Shown: positions 1 to 7,933 of the stretch, piece after piece
Layout of the letters: every line of letters begins with the position of its first letter
How positions within the stretch are numbered: the stretch's first letter is position 1
Program-made: the position numbers and the translations under genes
The notes under the pieces: generated by a model
The model's input: the letters and a program-made list of their open reading frames with translations, nothing else
Told to the model about the DNA's origin: nothing
Databases searched by the model: none
DNA from: Polyangiaceae bacterium
Lineage (GTDB): Bacteria; Myxococcota_A; Polyangia; Polyangiales; Polyangiaceae
Length of the DNA stretch: 48,211 nt
Direction of reading: 5' to 3'
Assembly: GCA_025937785.1 (NCBI GenBank)
Contig: JAICQQ010000039.1
Coordinates: 1 to 48,211 of the forward strand

Positions 1-1
1 G

Positions 2-136
2 ACGTTGTTCTTCGTCGGCGTGGGCGACACGACGGAACAGTGGCTACGGGCCGATCTCGCCGATGTGGAGGTCAGCGCCGATACCGGCCAGGTGGGCGAT
101 TCTGGCTATGGCTTCATTCTGAACGGTGCGTTCTAG
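2..136 (+). CDS. C-terminal end of an unrecognised protein (partial)
   Basis: The frame is open from the first bases and ends at TAG 134-136, giving about 44 residues that finish in ...GFILNGAF. The upstream part lies outside the window. The fragment is moderately hydrophobic, rich in Gly, Asp and Val, and has no motif I recognise. A gene is likely because the frame is open to the window edge with GC-rich third positions, and because a 354-bp gene-less gap with a repeat follows directly. No function can be given. Confidence 0.5.
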   Translation, partial: TLFFVGVGDTTEQWLRADLADVEVSADTGQVGDSGYGFILNGAF

Positions 137-490
137 GGCCTATCCCTGAACGGATCCGACCCGTAAACGTAAACGTAAACGTGAACGTGCCCGAAAGTCG
201 AAAAAGGGCCGTCCGTGGCAGTTGAAGTGTGTTCGCAGATGACGAGAGAATCCAGTGCGAGTCGATACACTTCCTCGCATGGTCGTGCGTCCTGCTCATC
301 GGCTCCTCCTCGGCATCGGTTGCGCTGCTTCGGGCACGGGTGCGGGCAGGTTCAGGCTCACCGGGACATGGACCGGCCCTAACCTCGATCGCTTTTCACG
401 CAACTCGGGGTGCGGCCGCCCGAGGTGGGGAGAAGGGCGCCACGGCCCTCGAACCACCAGAAGCAATCTCACCACAAGGAGACGCACCCC
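137..490. other. Gene-less gap upstream of the 491-4809 gene run
   Basis: I see no credible gene in these 354 bases; the ORFs that cross it lack coding character and conflict with each other. It holds a hexamer tandem repeat at 163-186 and, at its right end, the ribosome binding site AAGGAG (476-481) for the next gene. It probably contains the promoter of the downstream run, but I find no convincing -35/-10 pair. Confidence 0.5.
163..186. repeat. Hexamer tandem repeat GTAAAC x3 + GTGAAC
   Basis: Three perfect GTAAAC units are followed by one GTGAAC variant, then GTGCCC breaks the pattern. The array starts 27 bases after the stop of the upstream gene, is not in a gene, and is more AT-rich than its surroundings. 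The role is unknown; slipped-strand length variation or protein binding are possible. Confidence 0.8.
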
Positions 491-964
491 ATGAGTACAC
501 GCATCGCGGACACAGGGCCAGTGCCACTCGTCGCCGCCACCCGCACCGCACCGCGAGTCACCCCTGTCGCAGGTCAGCCCTTTCGCAGCGTCATGCAGGC
601 GGGGGCGCGGGCTGTGGTCGACAGCGCTGAAAGCGCGGTCCTACGCCTGCCTGGCGGCCCGGTCCTGGCGGCTGCATTCAGAGCCGGACCACCAGCGCTC
701 GGCACGACCTCGAGCGCCCTCACCGCCACGACGAACGCTGACCTCGCCGACCCGGACGCCGCCGAAGGGCCTGCGCCGACGGGTGCGAACGACGCCGACT
801 GGAATCCAGACGCGCTGGCCGTCACGGCGGAGGGCGAGCAAAACCTGTACTATCTCCAGCTGCAGCAGCAAATCAGCGACGAAAGCCGCAAATACACAGC
901 CCTTTCCAACGTGCTCAAAGCGCGTCACGATATGCTGAAGCACGCCATCGACAACATCCGGTAG
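491..964 (+). CDS. Small protein, disordered N-terminus and helical C-terminus
   Basis: This 157-residue protein is not recognised with certainty. The start ATG 491 has AAGGAG nine bases upstream, so the longer frame from 410 is unlikely to be used. Residues 1 to about 105 are rich in Ala, Pro, Thr and Gly and look flexible. The last 50 residues form a probable amphipathic helix with an NLYYLQLQQQISDESRKY stretch and the ending KHAIDNIR. A long N-terminus before one strong C-terminal helix is the layout of secretion rod/needle subunits (for example SctI of type III systems), but no other secretion gene is in view, so that is only a guess. It is followed 46 bases later by another small protein on the same strand. 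Confidence 0.7.
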   Translation: MSTRIADTGPVPLVAATRTAPRVTPVAGQPFRSVMQAGARAVVDSAESAVLRLPGGPVLAAAFRAGPPALGTTSSALTATTNADLADPDAAEGPAPTGANDADWNPDALAVTAEGEQNLYYLQLQQQISDESRKYTALSNVLKARHDMLKHAIDNIR

Positions 965-1010
965 TCGCGCTTCTTCGTCCCGTAGGGCAAACTCCAACCG
1001 GTAGGGCAGC

Positions 1011-1373
1011 ATGGGCATCGACGGAATTCACAAGCCAGGCGGCAGACCGCCAGACCTCGAAACGGGGGGAGCACCGGGCGCTGATGGCGAATTCAAGGCC
1101 AACCTCGAGACAGCGCCCAATGCGCCCGCTGCCCCGCCCACCCCGAGTGCCGCGTTGCAACGCCTGGACGCCGGGGACATCAGCGTCGAAGAATACCTCG
1201 ATCTGCAGGTGAACGAGGCGGTAGCGCACCTGGCAGGCAAACTGCCGCCCAACCAACTCGAGTTCGTGCGGGAATCACTGCGTGAGCAGCTCACCGAAGA
1301 CCCAGTGCTCGTCGAGCTCGTTCGTCGTACCACGCTCAGCGCCGGGTCGTCCGGTGCTGGGTCCGCACGCTAA
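1011..1373 (+). CDS. Small conserved-looking hypothetical protein
   Basis: A 120-residue protein with a Gly/Pro/Ala-rich, probably disordered first 45 residues and a compact acidic helical second half (about 48-108) holding LQRLDAGDISVEEYLDLQV and LREQLTEDPVLVELVRR. There is no signal peptide, membrane segment or enzymatic motif. ATG 1011 has only a weak purine stretch upstream. The gene lies 46 bases after the preceding small gene and 30 bases before the swivel-domain gene, so the three look like one transcript. The helical part could be a docking or chaperone-like domain; the function is unknown. Confidence 0.7.
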   Translation: MGIDGIHKPGGRPPDLETGGAPGADGEFKANLETAPNAPAAPPTPSAALQRLDAGDISVEEYLDLQVNEAVAHLAGKLPPNQLEFVRESLREQLTEDPVLVELVRRTTLSAGSSGAGSAR

Positions 1374-1403
1374 ACCCAGCGCTCTACCCCTTCAGCGTCC
1401 TCG

Positions 1404-3908
1404 GTGCCGCGTAAGTCAGCGTCTTCGCCGCAACAACTGGCACCGCTCGCCGAAATCGGTGACTCCGAGCGCTTTGGCCCGAGCTTGGTGCAGTTGGCGA
1501 AGCTTGCGGTCGAAGGCGTCCCGGTGCTCAGCACTGCCGCCTTCGCCGGGTCGGCGTTCCGCACGCTGGTCGACAAGCAACAGCGTTCGGAGCACGCGAT
1601 CGCGGGGCTGTTGAAGCAGGCGCACAAGCGAGGCCATCGCTCCCGCTGCCAGGCTGCAGCGCGCTTCGTGCGCGACAGCGAGCTCGCTCTGCCTCTCGTC
1701 GACAATGCGCTGGCGTTCGCGCGCGCTGTCGCCGAGGTGCCCGAAGCGAGCCTGTGGATTTGGACCAGCTTCGTCGCAGCGGCAAACCTCATCCCCGAGA
1801 ACCGCTTCGGGCTCGCGGCGGCGCTCGATTCCGGCGAGCTCGAGGCAAGCCTGCGTCGTGCGTTTCAGAGCGCCTACGACCCCGAACTGGTGCGGGCGGC
1901 CGCACTGGCTGGCATCAAGGGCTACTCGATCGCAGTCGCGCTCTCGGTGCTTCCGCCCAACGCCGCGCTTGGCGAGCTCTGGCTGGCGCGTGACGTCGAT
2001 GCCACGCCGATCACGGGCTCGCCCGGTCCCGGGCATTCCGGGCCGACCATCCACGGGCGCCTGGCGGCTCTGCCGTTCGACAGCCGGCAGCCGCGCTGGT
2101 TCTGGTTCGACGGTGAGCTGCACCTCGATCCGAGCACGCCCGAGCTCGAAGCGAGCCCGACGCGAGCAGCGCTGGCGCGTCTCGGGGCCAACGTGCCGCC
2201 GGGGAGCTCCCTCGATTTCGCCGTATCCGATCGGCTCGCGGTGGCGGCGCTCAGCGCCGGGCAGCCGCTCGCCCCCGAGCGCGTGCGCTGGGTTCCGCTG
2301 CAAGACGCACACCGGCTTCCGTGCGAAGTGAGCCTGTCGCTGCTGGAACACGTGGTCGAGGACGTGGTGCGCCCGGCCTTCGAGCAAGCCAAGTGCCCGC
2401 TGCGGCGTCGCGACAAGCTGCTCGAACCAGCGCATGGGCAACTCTGCCTCGACGCGCGTGCCTTGTGTCGGGCACTCGCCAAAGAGTTCGAGCCCGAGAG
2501 CCGCTGGTTGGGCGACCTGCTCGGACAGGCCGATTCCGAAAAATCGCTGCCCGACGTAGATCCACGCTTCGTACTGCCGCGCCTGTTTGCCACGCTGACA
2601 GTCACTGAAACGAAGTTGTGCACCAGCTTGCGCGAGTTCGAGACCGACGCCGAGCAGCACCGACGCTGGTTGCAAGAACTCGATCTGTCGATCTTGCCCA
2701 ACGACGCTCTGCGCAACACGCTGCGCGAAACCGTCGGTTTCGTCAAACGCACCATCGGGCTTTATCTCCAGGCAAAGGCGGGGATGGTGCGAGCACTGAC
2801 GGCGGTCACGAGCCTGGCTGCGCTGAACGACGATCGCCGCCCCATCGAGCGGGTGTTCACGGCGCTGCGCGGGCTGGGCGAGATCGCTTCGGCCGCGCCC
2901 TATCTCGAAGCCATCGAGCTCAGTCGGGCCATCGCGCGCGACCCGGACACCCAGCGCGCACTGCTGTCAGGGGTGACGGCGATCGCGGACTTGCCCCAAG
3001 GCATCGCCACGGCAGAAATCATGCGTTTTCTGGCGCGACATGGGGATCAACCGTCGAGCGCATGGGACCTCCGCGACCCGTACTGGGAAGAGCGTCCCGA
3101 AACCCTGTTGCGCATCCTGGCGTTGTCCGCGAACGACAACCAGCCGCGATCGCAGCGGGGCACGCGCCTCAGCCGGCGCCCCGTCGAACCGACCGCGGCG
3201 CAGATGGTCGATCGCATCGCCAGCGCCGCTGGTTGGCTCGAGAAGCGGGCGATCGCGGCGCTGTTGGCGCGGGCCGCAGGGTTCGTGCGTGTGCACGAGC
3301 AGCTCCGGGTTTGGCTCGGTCGCTGCACGGGGCTGGTGCGCAAGGTGTTGCTCGACGCCGACCGGCGCGTGCAGCGCTGGGATTCGAGCCTGCCAGCTGG
3401 CATCGTGTGGGAGTCAGGGCTGGACGACATCGCGCTTGCGCTCGCGGGAGACCACGCGCGGCTGAAGGTCAACGCCGGTGCACGCTCCACGCTGCCCGGA
3501 GTATCGACGCAGCGCGGCGGTGGTGCGTGGCTGCTAGGGCCTGGGGTGGACACGTTACCCCAGCGTTTGCACGGCAGCTTCACGGGAACGGGCAGCTTTA
3601 CAGGCCGCGTGCTTCGCCTCGACACGCTGGCAGGCCCCGGCCAGGCGATCACCGACCAGGATGTGCTCGTCTGCACCTCGTCCGACAGCTGGACGTGCTT
3701 GGCCGCAGCGCACGCCGGGGCGCTCGTGACCGAGCTCGGCGGACCGCTGTCGTTGCCGGCCGTCGTCGCGCGAGAGCTCGGCATTCCCGCGGTGGTCGGT
3801 CTGGGCCCGGGTCTGGCGCGGCTGCAAAACGGGGAGCGCGTCTTCGTCGACGGGGACCGCGGCATCGTCGAAAGGCAAACTCCCGCCGCGAGGCAGCCGC
3901 ATGGCTGA
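1404..3908 (+). CDS. Protein with PEP-utiliser swivel domain lacking the phospho-histidine
   Basis: An 834-residue protein starting at GTG 1404 without a clear ribosome binding site. Residues 1 to about 730 are mostly helical, Leu/Ala/Arg-rich and not recognised; no ATP-grasp motif is visible. Residues about 735-825 match the mobile swivel domain of pyruvate phosphate dikinase, PEP synthase and rifampicin phosphotransferase (ITDQDVLVCTSSDSW, then VARELGIPAVVG, then VFVDGDRG). The family motif is GG-x-x-SHAA with the catalytic His; here it reads GGPLSLPAV, so residue 784 is Leu (codon TTG 3753-3755) and the next is Pro. The domain therefore cannot carry phosphate in the usual way. The gene overlaps the following RluA gene by 8 bases, indicating translational coupling. 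A structural or regulatory role is inferred. Confidence 0.85.
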   Translation: MPRKSASSPQQLAPLAEIGDSERFGPSLVQLAKLAVEGVPVLSTAAFAGSAFRTLVDKQQRSEHAIAGLLKQAHKRGHRSRCQAAARFVRDSELALPLVDNALAFARAVAEVPEASLWIWTSFVAAANLIPENRFGLAAALDSGELEASLRRAFQSAYDPELVRAAALAGIKGYSIAVALSVLPPNAALGELWLARDVDATPITGSPGPGHSGPTIHGRLAALPFDSRQPRWFWFDGELHLDPSTPELEASPTRAALARLGANVPPGSSLDFAVSDRLAVAALSAGQPLAPERVRWVPLQDAHRLPCEVSLSLLEHVVEDVVRPAFEQAKCPLRRRDKLLEPAHGQLCLDARALCRALAKEFEPESRWLGDLLGQADSEKSLPDVDPRFVLPRLFATLTVTETKLCTSLREFETDAEQHRRWLQELDLSILPNDALRNTLRETVGFVKRTIGLYLQAKAGMVRALTAVTSLAALNDDRRPIERVFTALRGLGEIASAAPYLEAIELSRAIARDPDTQRALLSGVTAIADLPQGIATAEIMRFLARHGDQPSSAWDLRDPYWEERPETLLRILALSANDNQPRSQRGTRLSRRPVEPTAAQMVDRIASAAGWLEKRAIAALLARAAGFVRVHEQLRVWLGRCTGLVRKVLLDADRRVQRWDSSLPAGIVWESGLDDIALALAGDHARLKVNAGARSTLPGVSTQRGGGAWLLGPGVDTLPQRLHGSFTGTGSFTGRVLRLDTLAGPGQAITDQDVLVCTSSDSWTCLAAAHAGALVTELGGPLSLPAVVARELGIPAVVGLGPGLARLQNGERVFVDGDRGIVERQTPAARQPHG

Positions 3909-4809
3909 ACCCGCCCTGCGCTGGGTGGAGCCGCCCGGCGGGCAGCGGCCGCTCTCTACGGTGCTCCGCACGCTAGGAGTCGGCGGCGACGCCTTGGCTT
4001 CGGGGGTCGTGTTCGTGAATCGAGAGCGGCAAACCCAGGCGGATCGGGCGGTCTGCGCTGGCGACATCGTCGAAGTGTATCCGGTCCACGGAACGACACA
4101 GGCCCGCTGCCACATCGTGGAGCGACGCGGTGACCTGCTCTTGGTCGACAAACCTGCCGAGCTGGCGAGTGAACCTACCCAGTTCGGGGGCGGCAGCAGC
4201 GTCACGGAACAGCTCGCCGCGGTGCTCGGCTCGAGTGTCCACGTGCACTCGCGGCTCGACGTCGGCGTGAGCGGCCTGGCGCTGGTCGCCCTCGGTGACC
4301 GCGCGCGCCAGCACGTCGAGCGCCTGCGCGCGCACCGCGGCTACCACCGGCAGTACCTGGCGCTCGCTAGCGGCGCGCACGCCAACGACGCCGGCGTCTG
4401 GCGGGGCAAGCTGGGCAAGGGGCGCGCCGAGCGCGACGCCGAAACGCGCTATCGCGTGATCGAGCGCGTGGTGCATGCCGGGGCACCGAGCACCTTGACC
4501 TTGCTGGCGCTGACGCCGATCACGGGCCGAACCCACCAGCTGCGGGCGCACGCCGCCGCGGCAGGGACACCGCTCTTGGGTGACAAGCGCTACGGAGGTG
4601 TCCAAAGGCTGGTGGACAGCAACGGCGGCGTCGTCGGCCTCACGCGCATCATGCTGCATGCCGTTCGCGTCGAGCTCACCGATGTGACCGGACAGCCGTG
4701 GCGGGTCGTGTTACCACCGCCGCATGCATTCACCGACTCGTGGACCACGGTCGGCGGCTCGCACGAGTCGCTCTCGGCTGCATGTTCCCTCGACCTGCTC
4801 GACACCTGA
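3901..4809 (+). CDS. RluA-family pseudouridine synthase
   Basis: A 302-residue enzyme predicted to isomerise specific uridines in rRNA or tRNA. Residues about 18-60 resemble an S4-type RNA-binding domain. The catalytic domain has VDKPAE (82-87), the active-site motif HSRLDVGVSGL with Asp120, and the C-terminal signature GRTHQLRAH...LLGDKRYGG. The RluA motif is normally HRLD-x-x-TSG; here Ser sits between His and Arg and Gly-Val replaces the usual residue before SG, so this is a divergent member. The target base cannot be read from the sequence. ATG 3901 overlaps the stop of the swivel-domain gene by 8 bases, so the two proteins are probably made together. Confidence 0.9.
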   Translation: MAEPALRWVEPPGGQRPLSTVLRTLGVGGDALASGVVFVNRERQTQADRAVCAGDIVEVYPVHGTTQARCHIVERRGDLLLVDKPAELASEPTQFGGGSSVTEQLAAVLGSSVHVHSRLDVGVSGLALVALGDRARQHVERLRAHRGYHRQYLALASGAHANDAGVWRGKLGKGRAERDAETRYRVIERVVHAGAPSTLTLLALTPITGRTHQLRAHAAAAGTPLLGDKRYGGVQRLVDSNGGVVGLTRIMLHAVRVELTDVTGQPWRVVLPPPHAFTDSWTTVGGSHESLSAACSLDLLDT

Positions 4810-5476
4810 GCGCTCGCTGGCTCGGGGTGGGGCGGCGGTGCTTTTGAGCTGTCTCGTGGTCGGCTGCACTGGGCCCGCCAAGACCACGCCGGAGAACCCT
4901 GGTGTGGCGTTCCCCACCGCGCTCGGCGAAGGCAGTGGGGACCCACAGGCTGCGAGCGACGCCCCACCGCTCACCGCTCGGCGGCCCGCCGAGAAGCGCG
5001 CGGAGCCGCCGTCCGATCCTGCTGCCGAACATCGCCGGAAGTACGGCTCCCTACCCGATCCCACACCTCTATCGCTGACCTCCCAGTGGGAACTCGAGCT
5101 CGAGTACGACCAGGGGAAACTCGCGCTGGCCGCCGCCACCAAGCGTGAGCTGGACGCTGCGCGCACCACGCCCCGCCAGATGGGTCGCTTCGCGGTGGAG
5201 CTTTGGATAGGCCACGAGCTCATCGATCGCGTGCGCTTCGATTTCCCCCTGGTCACGGCCCCCGCCGCCAAGCCTGGAGCGCGATCACTGCGAACGCCGG
5301 TGACCTTCGACGCGGGGGTGCGCGCCCGCCAAACCGTGCTCGTCCCCAACAGCCCGCGCGCGACGCGGGCGGTGCTCGTCGATCGAGCGTCGGGGAGCGA
5401 AACAGCGTTGCCATGGCCGCCCGATCGGCCTCTCGGCCCAGATCAGGAAGCGGCGGCCGCAAAAACGTCCCCCTGA
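4724..5476 (+). CDS. Predicted lipoprotein of unknown function
   Basis: The frame encodes a hydrophobic stretch ending in the lipobox LVVGC (Cys codon 4865-4867), then a Pro/Ala/Glu-rich linker and a beta-rich domain of about 130 residues. The start is uncertain: ATG 4724 lies inside the RluA gene and gives an overlong N-region, CTG 4817 gives a typical one, and GTG 4838 leaves no positive charge. The mature part contains SQWELELEYDQGKLAL and a basic segment before FDAGVRARQTVLVP. I do not recognise the fold. It is likely attached to the membrane after processing by Lgt, which is itself encoded at 10104-11318. Confidence 0.65.
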   Translation: MHSPTRGPRSAARTSRSRLHVPSTCSTPERSLARGGAAVLLSCLVVGCTGPAKTTPENPGVAFPTALGEGSGDPQAASDAPPLTARRPAEKRAEPPSDPAAEHRRKYGSLPDPTPLSLTSQWELELEYDQGKLALAAATKRELDAARTTPRQMGRFAVELWIGHELIDRVRFDFPLVTAPAAKPGARSLRTPVTFDAGVRARQTVLVPNSPRATRAVLVDRASGSETALPWPPDRPLGPDQEAAAAKTSP

Positions 5477-5637
5477 GTCCACCCCACCGCCGGACCGGGT
5501 TTTCATGCCCCCTGGCGCGGAGCTCGGGAAACGTGGGTGACTGTCCGGGTTCGCGTCGGTACAGACCGATCGGCCTCCTGAACCGTAGCAGCAGGGTGGC
5601 GTGAACCAGCGAGTTTATGCGACGCTAACGCTCGACC

Positions 5638-7410
5638 ATGAAGTGCGAAGCCTGTGAACACGAAAACATGGATGGCGCGCGTTTCTGCGCGGGCTGCGGC
5701 GCTTTGCTCCCGACCGAGCACACGGGCGAGGACCCCATGGTGGGTCAGCTCATCGGCGGGCGCTACCGGGTCACGGGGGTGCTCGGTGAAGGCGGCATGG
5801 GCATCGTCTACATCGGCGAACAACAGATGGGATCGACGGTACGCAAGGTTGCTATCAAGACCTTGCACCAGCATCTCTCGAAGGATGCATCCGTGCTGGC
5901 CCGCTTTCACCGCGAGTGCGGTACGGTGGCCCAGCTCGAGCACCCGAACACGATCAAGTTCTACGACTTCGGAGCGACCGAGGACGGCACTCTCTACATC
6001 GCGATGGAGTTCGTCGAGGGTAAGCCCCTCGCCGATATCATCCAGGCGACCGGTGCTTTGGCTCCCGACCGTGTGATCCACATCATGCGTCAGGTCGCCG
6101 GCGCCCTCGACGAAGCTCACGAGCAGAAGATCATCCACCGCGACCTGAAGCCCGAAAACATCATCCTCGGCAAGCGCGCGGGCGAGAGCGACTTCGTCAA
6201 GGTCCTCGATTTCGGCATTGCGGCGCGTACCGAGTCCGCCGATCGGGCCAAGGAACAAAAGCTGACCCAACAGGGCATGGTCCTCGGCACCCCGCCCTAC
6301 ATGAGCCCGGAGCAGTTCACGGGTAAGGCCCTCGACAAGCGCAGTGACATCTATTCGCTGGGCGTGATGGCCTACGAGATGCTGACGGGCCAACTGCCCT
6401 TCGAGGCTGACACGCCCTGGCAATGGGCCACCGAGCACATGACGGCGCAGCCCCGCCCCTTCGAAGCGGTCGCGACGGGGGGCAGCATCCCCAGCGCCAT
6501 GCGGACAGCGATCATGAAGGCCTTGGCCAAAGATCCCGAACAGCGGCAAGCGACCGCACGTCAATTTTTCGAAGAGTTGACAGAGGGCGGGAGAGTGACG
6601 GTCGACTCGGGGCCCGGGGTCAGCGCCGGGGGCAGCACCGCCACGGCAGCGATGGCCGCCGCACCGGACTTTGCGGCGCAGAACTATGCCCCGCAGAACT
6701 ATGCCCCAGCGCAGCCCGCGATGACGCCGCCGGGCCACGTCATGGCGGCCCCTACACCCCCCATGGCACCACGCCCTGGGAGCTCTGGAGGTGGAAAAGG
6801 GTTGGTCATCGGCCTCGGCGCGGTTGGGGCGGTGCTGCTCATTGCGATCGTCGTCGTGGCGATCACGTCACTCAAGCCGGAGGAAGACGTCCCGCCGATC
6901 GAACCGCTGGCAACGACTCCCTCGACCGCGAGCGGGCCAGCCGTCGAAGTGGATCCGGAGATCGCTCCGGAAACTCCGACCGCCGCCACCACGGATACCA
7001 GCACGCCCCAGGAAACCACGACGCCGACTCCGCCGACGACGAAGCCCACCCAGCAGAGTTCGACCACCTCGACCAAGCCGCCCGATCCGCCCAGAACCTC
7101 GACCACAGGCGCCCCCGCTTCCAACACCACCGGCTCGGCGCCGGCAAGCGGCGGCGGCGGTTCTTGTGACGCCTGCCTCGCGGCGGCACGCAGCGGCAAC
7201 ATCGCGGGTGCGGCCAGCGCCTTCCGAAGCTGCAGCGATCCGAAAGGGCAACAGGACTGCAAGACCCTGGTTGCCGGGCGTGCGACGCGAGCCGCTGAGG
7301 CAGCCTCCGCGGCTGGCAATTGCCAGCAGGTTCAGGCCATTGCAGCTGCCGCCGCTCAAATGGGCGCCGCCAGTGGCCGCTTGAGCAAAGTCGTCGCAAA
7401 ATGCCAGTGA
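5638..7410 (+). CDS. Zinc-ribbon Ser/Thr protein kinase with membrane anchor
   Basis: A 590-residue PknB/Hanks-type kinase. An N-terminal zinc ribbon (Cys3, Cys6, Cys17, Cys20) precedes the kinase domain (about 41-315) with glycine loop GEGGMG, Lys74 in VAIK, catalytic HRDLKPEN (167-174, Asp169), DFG (191-193) and the MSPEQ form of the APE motif. All catalytic residues are present. A Pro/Ala linker carrying a repeated QNYAP leads to one membrane helix (388-410), a Thr/Pro-rich stalk, and a C-terminal domain (about 510-590) with regularly spaced cysteines (CDAC...C...C...C...C) that should be outside the cytoplasm and may be disulfide-bonded. The layout fits an envelope sensor kinase; the ligand is unknown. 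ATG 5638 has no clear ribosome binding site. It stands alone, 161 bases after the lipoprotein gene. Confidence 0.95.
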   Translation: MKCEACEHENMDGARFCAGCGALLPTEHTGEDPMVGQLIGGRYRVTGVLGEGGMGIVYIGEQQMGSTVRKVAIKTLHQHLSKDASVLARFHRECGTVAQLEHPNTIKFYDFGATEDGTLYIAMEFVEGKPLADIIQATGALAPDRVIHIMRQVAGALDEAHEQKIIHRDLKPENIILGKRAGESDFVKVLDFGIAARTESADRAKEQKLTQQGMVLGTPPYMSPEQFTGKALDKRSDIYSLGVMAYEMLTGQLPFEADTPWQWATEHMTAQPRPFEAVATGGSIPSAMRTAIMKALAKDPEQRQATARQFFEELTEGGRVTVDSGPGVSAGGSTATAAMAAAPDFAAQNYAPQNYAPAQPAMTPPGHVMAAPTPPMAPRPGSSGGGKGLVIGLGAVGAVLLIAIVVVAITSLKPEEDVPPIEPLATTPSTASGPAVEVDPEIAPETPTAATTDTSTPQETTTPTPPTTKPTQQSSTTSTKPPDPPRTSTTGAPASNTTGSAPASGGGGSCDACLAAARSGNIAGAASAFRSCSDPKGQQDCKTLVAGRATRAAEAASAAGNCQQVQAIAAAAAQMGAASGRLSKVVAKCQ

Positions 7411-7493
7411 TTTCGCGGGGCTAAATAAAACAGCCGCTAGGCCGTTCTAGAAGCGGAACTCACCAAGTGTATACTTTTTGCAACACTTCCGGC

Positions 7494-7523
7494 TTGACGA
7501 TTGCCAAAAGCTATTCATAGACT
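7494..7523 (+). promoter_or_regulatory. Possible sigma-70-type promoter of the 7608 gene
   Basis: TTGACG (7494-7499) and TAGACT (7518-7523) are 18 bases apart in an AT-richer stretch between the kinase and the next small gene. Transcription would start near 7530, leaving a leader of about 78 bases. A second AT-rich box, TATACT, lies at 7470-7475. This is based on sequence resemblance only. Confidence 0.3.
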
Positions 7524-7607
7524 CGTCGCATCGTTTAAGAAGAAGGCTGAGCAGTGAGTGGGGGGCCTGTTTGGCCACATGACAAAGAGAAGTAAGGTAG
7601 CCAGCGA

Positions 7608-7883
7608 ATGACGACCAGGATGACCTGGCCCGAGCTCTGCCACTCAGAGCAGTTCAAGGGCCTGTGGGTTGCGTTAGACAACTGTCGTTACGATCAAACC
7701 ACGCGACAGCCCGTGGAGGGAGACGTCGTAGACGCAGACAGCGAGCTCTCGGAGCTTTGCGCCCGTATGCGCGAAAAGGGTCGGGGTTCCTGCGCAATCC
7801 TCTTCTGCGACGACGAGGTCCTCGTCGAATCGCGTCGCACCCGTTCTTCAGCGGTCGCGGAGCGAAGAGGCCTTTCCGGCTAG
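7608..7883 (+). CDS. Small DUF5678-like protein
   Basis: A 91-residue protein. The core FKGLWVALDNCRYD followed by EGDVVDADSELSELCARMREKG and CAILFCDDEV has the pattern of DUF5678-type short proteins: a 'W-V-A' strand, a 'vv-a' strand, a helix, then a final strand. No function is known for that group. ATG 7608 has AAGG about a dozen bases upstream; ATG 7620 is an alternative. The last 18 residues are basic and Ser/Arg-rich and may be a poorly conserved tail. It ends 50 bases before the convergent coiled-coil gene. Confidence 0.6.
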   Translation: MTTRMTWPELCHSEQFKGLWVALDNCRYDQTTRQPVEGDVVDADSELSELCARMREKGRGSCAILFCDDEVLVESRRTRSSAVAERRGLSG

Positions 7884-7933
7884 TCCCCTTTCGCCTCCTG
7901 CCGAGACAATGTAGGAGAAACAACGACACCGGA

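Noticed and set aside
163..186. Repeat array as CRISPR
   Set aside because: Units are 6 bases with no spacers; no cas genes nearby.
1416..2675. 419-residue ORF on the minus strand opposite the swivel-domain gene
   Set aside because: It is a mirror of the real gene in GC-rich DNA: no domain, Arg/Gly/Ala-rich composition, and it sits inside a gene with clear motifs.
5503..6738. 411-residue minus-strand ORF across the kinase gene
   Set aside because: The plus strand carries all kinase motifs; the minus frame has no recognisable domain.
7434..7456. Hairpin after the kinase gene as terminator
   Set aside because: The stem CCGCT/AGCGG is short and broken by a bulge, and no T-run follows.
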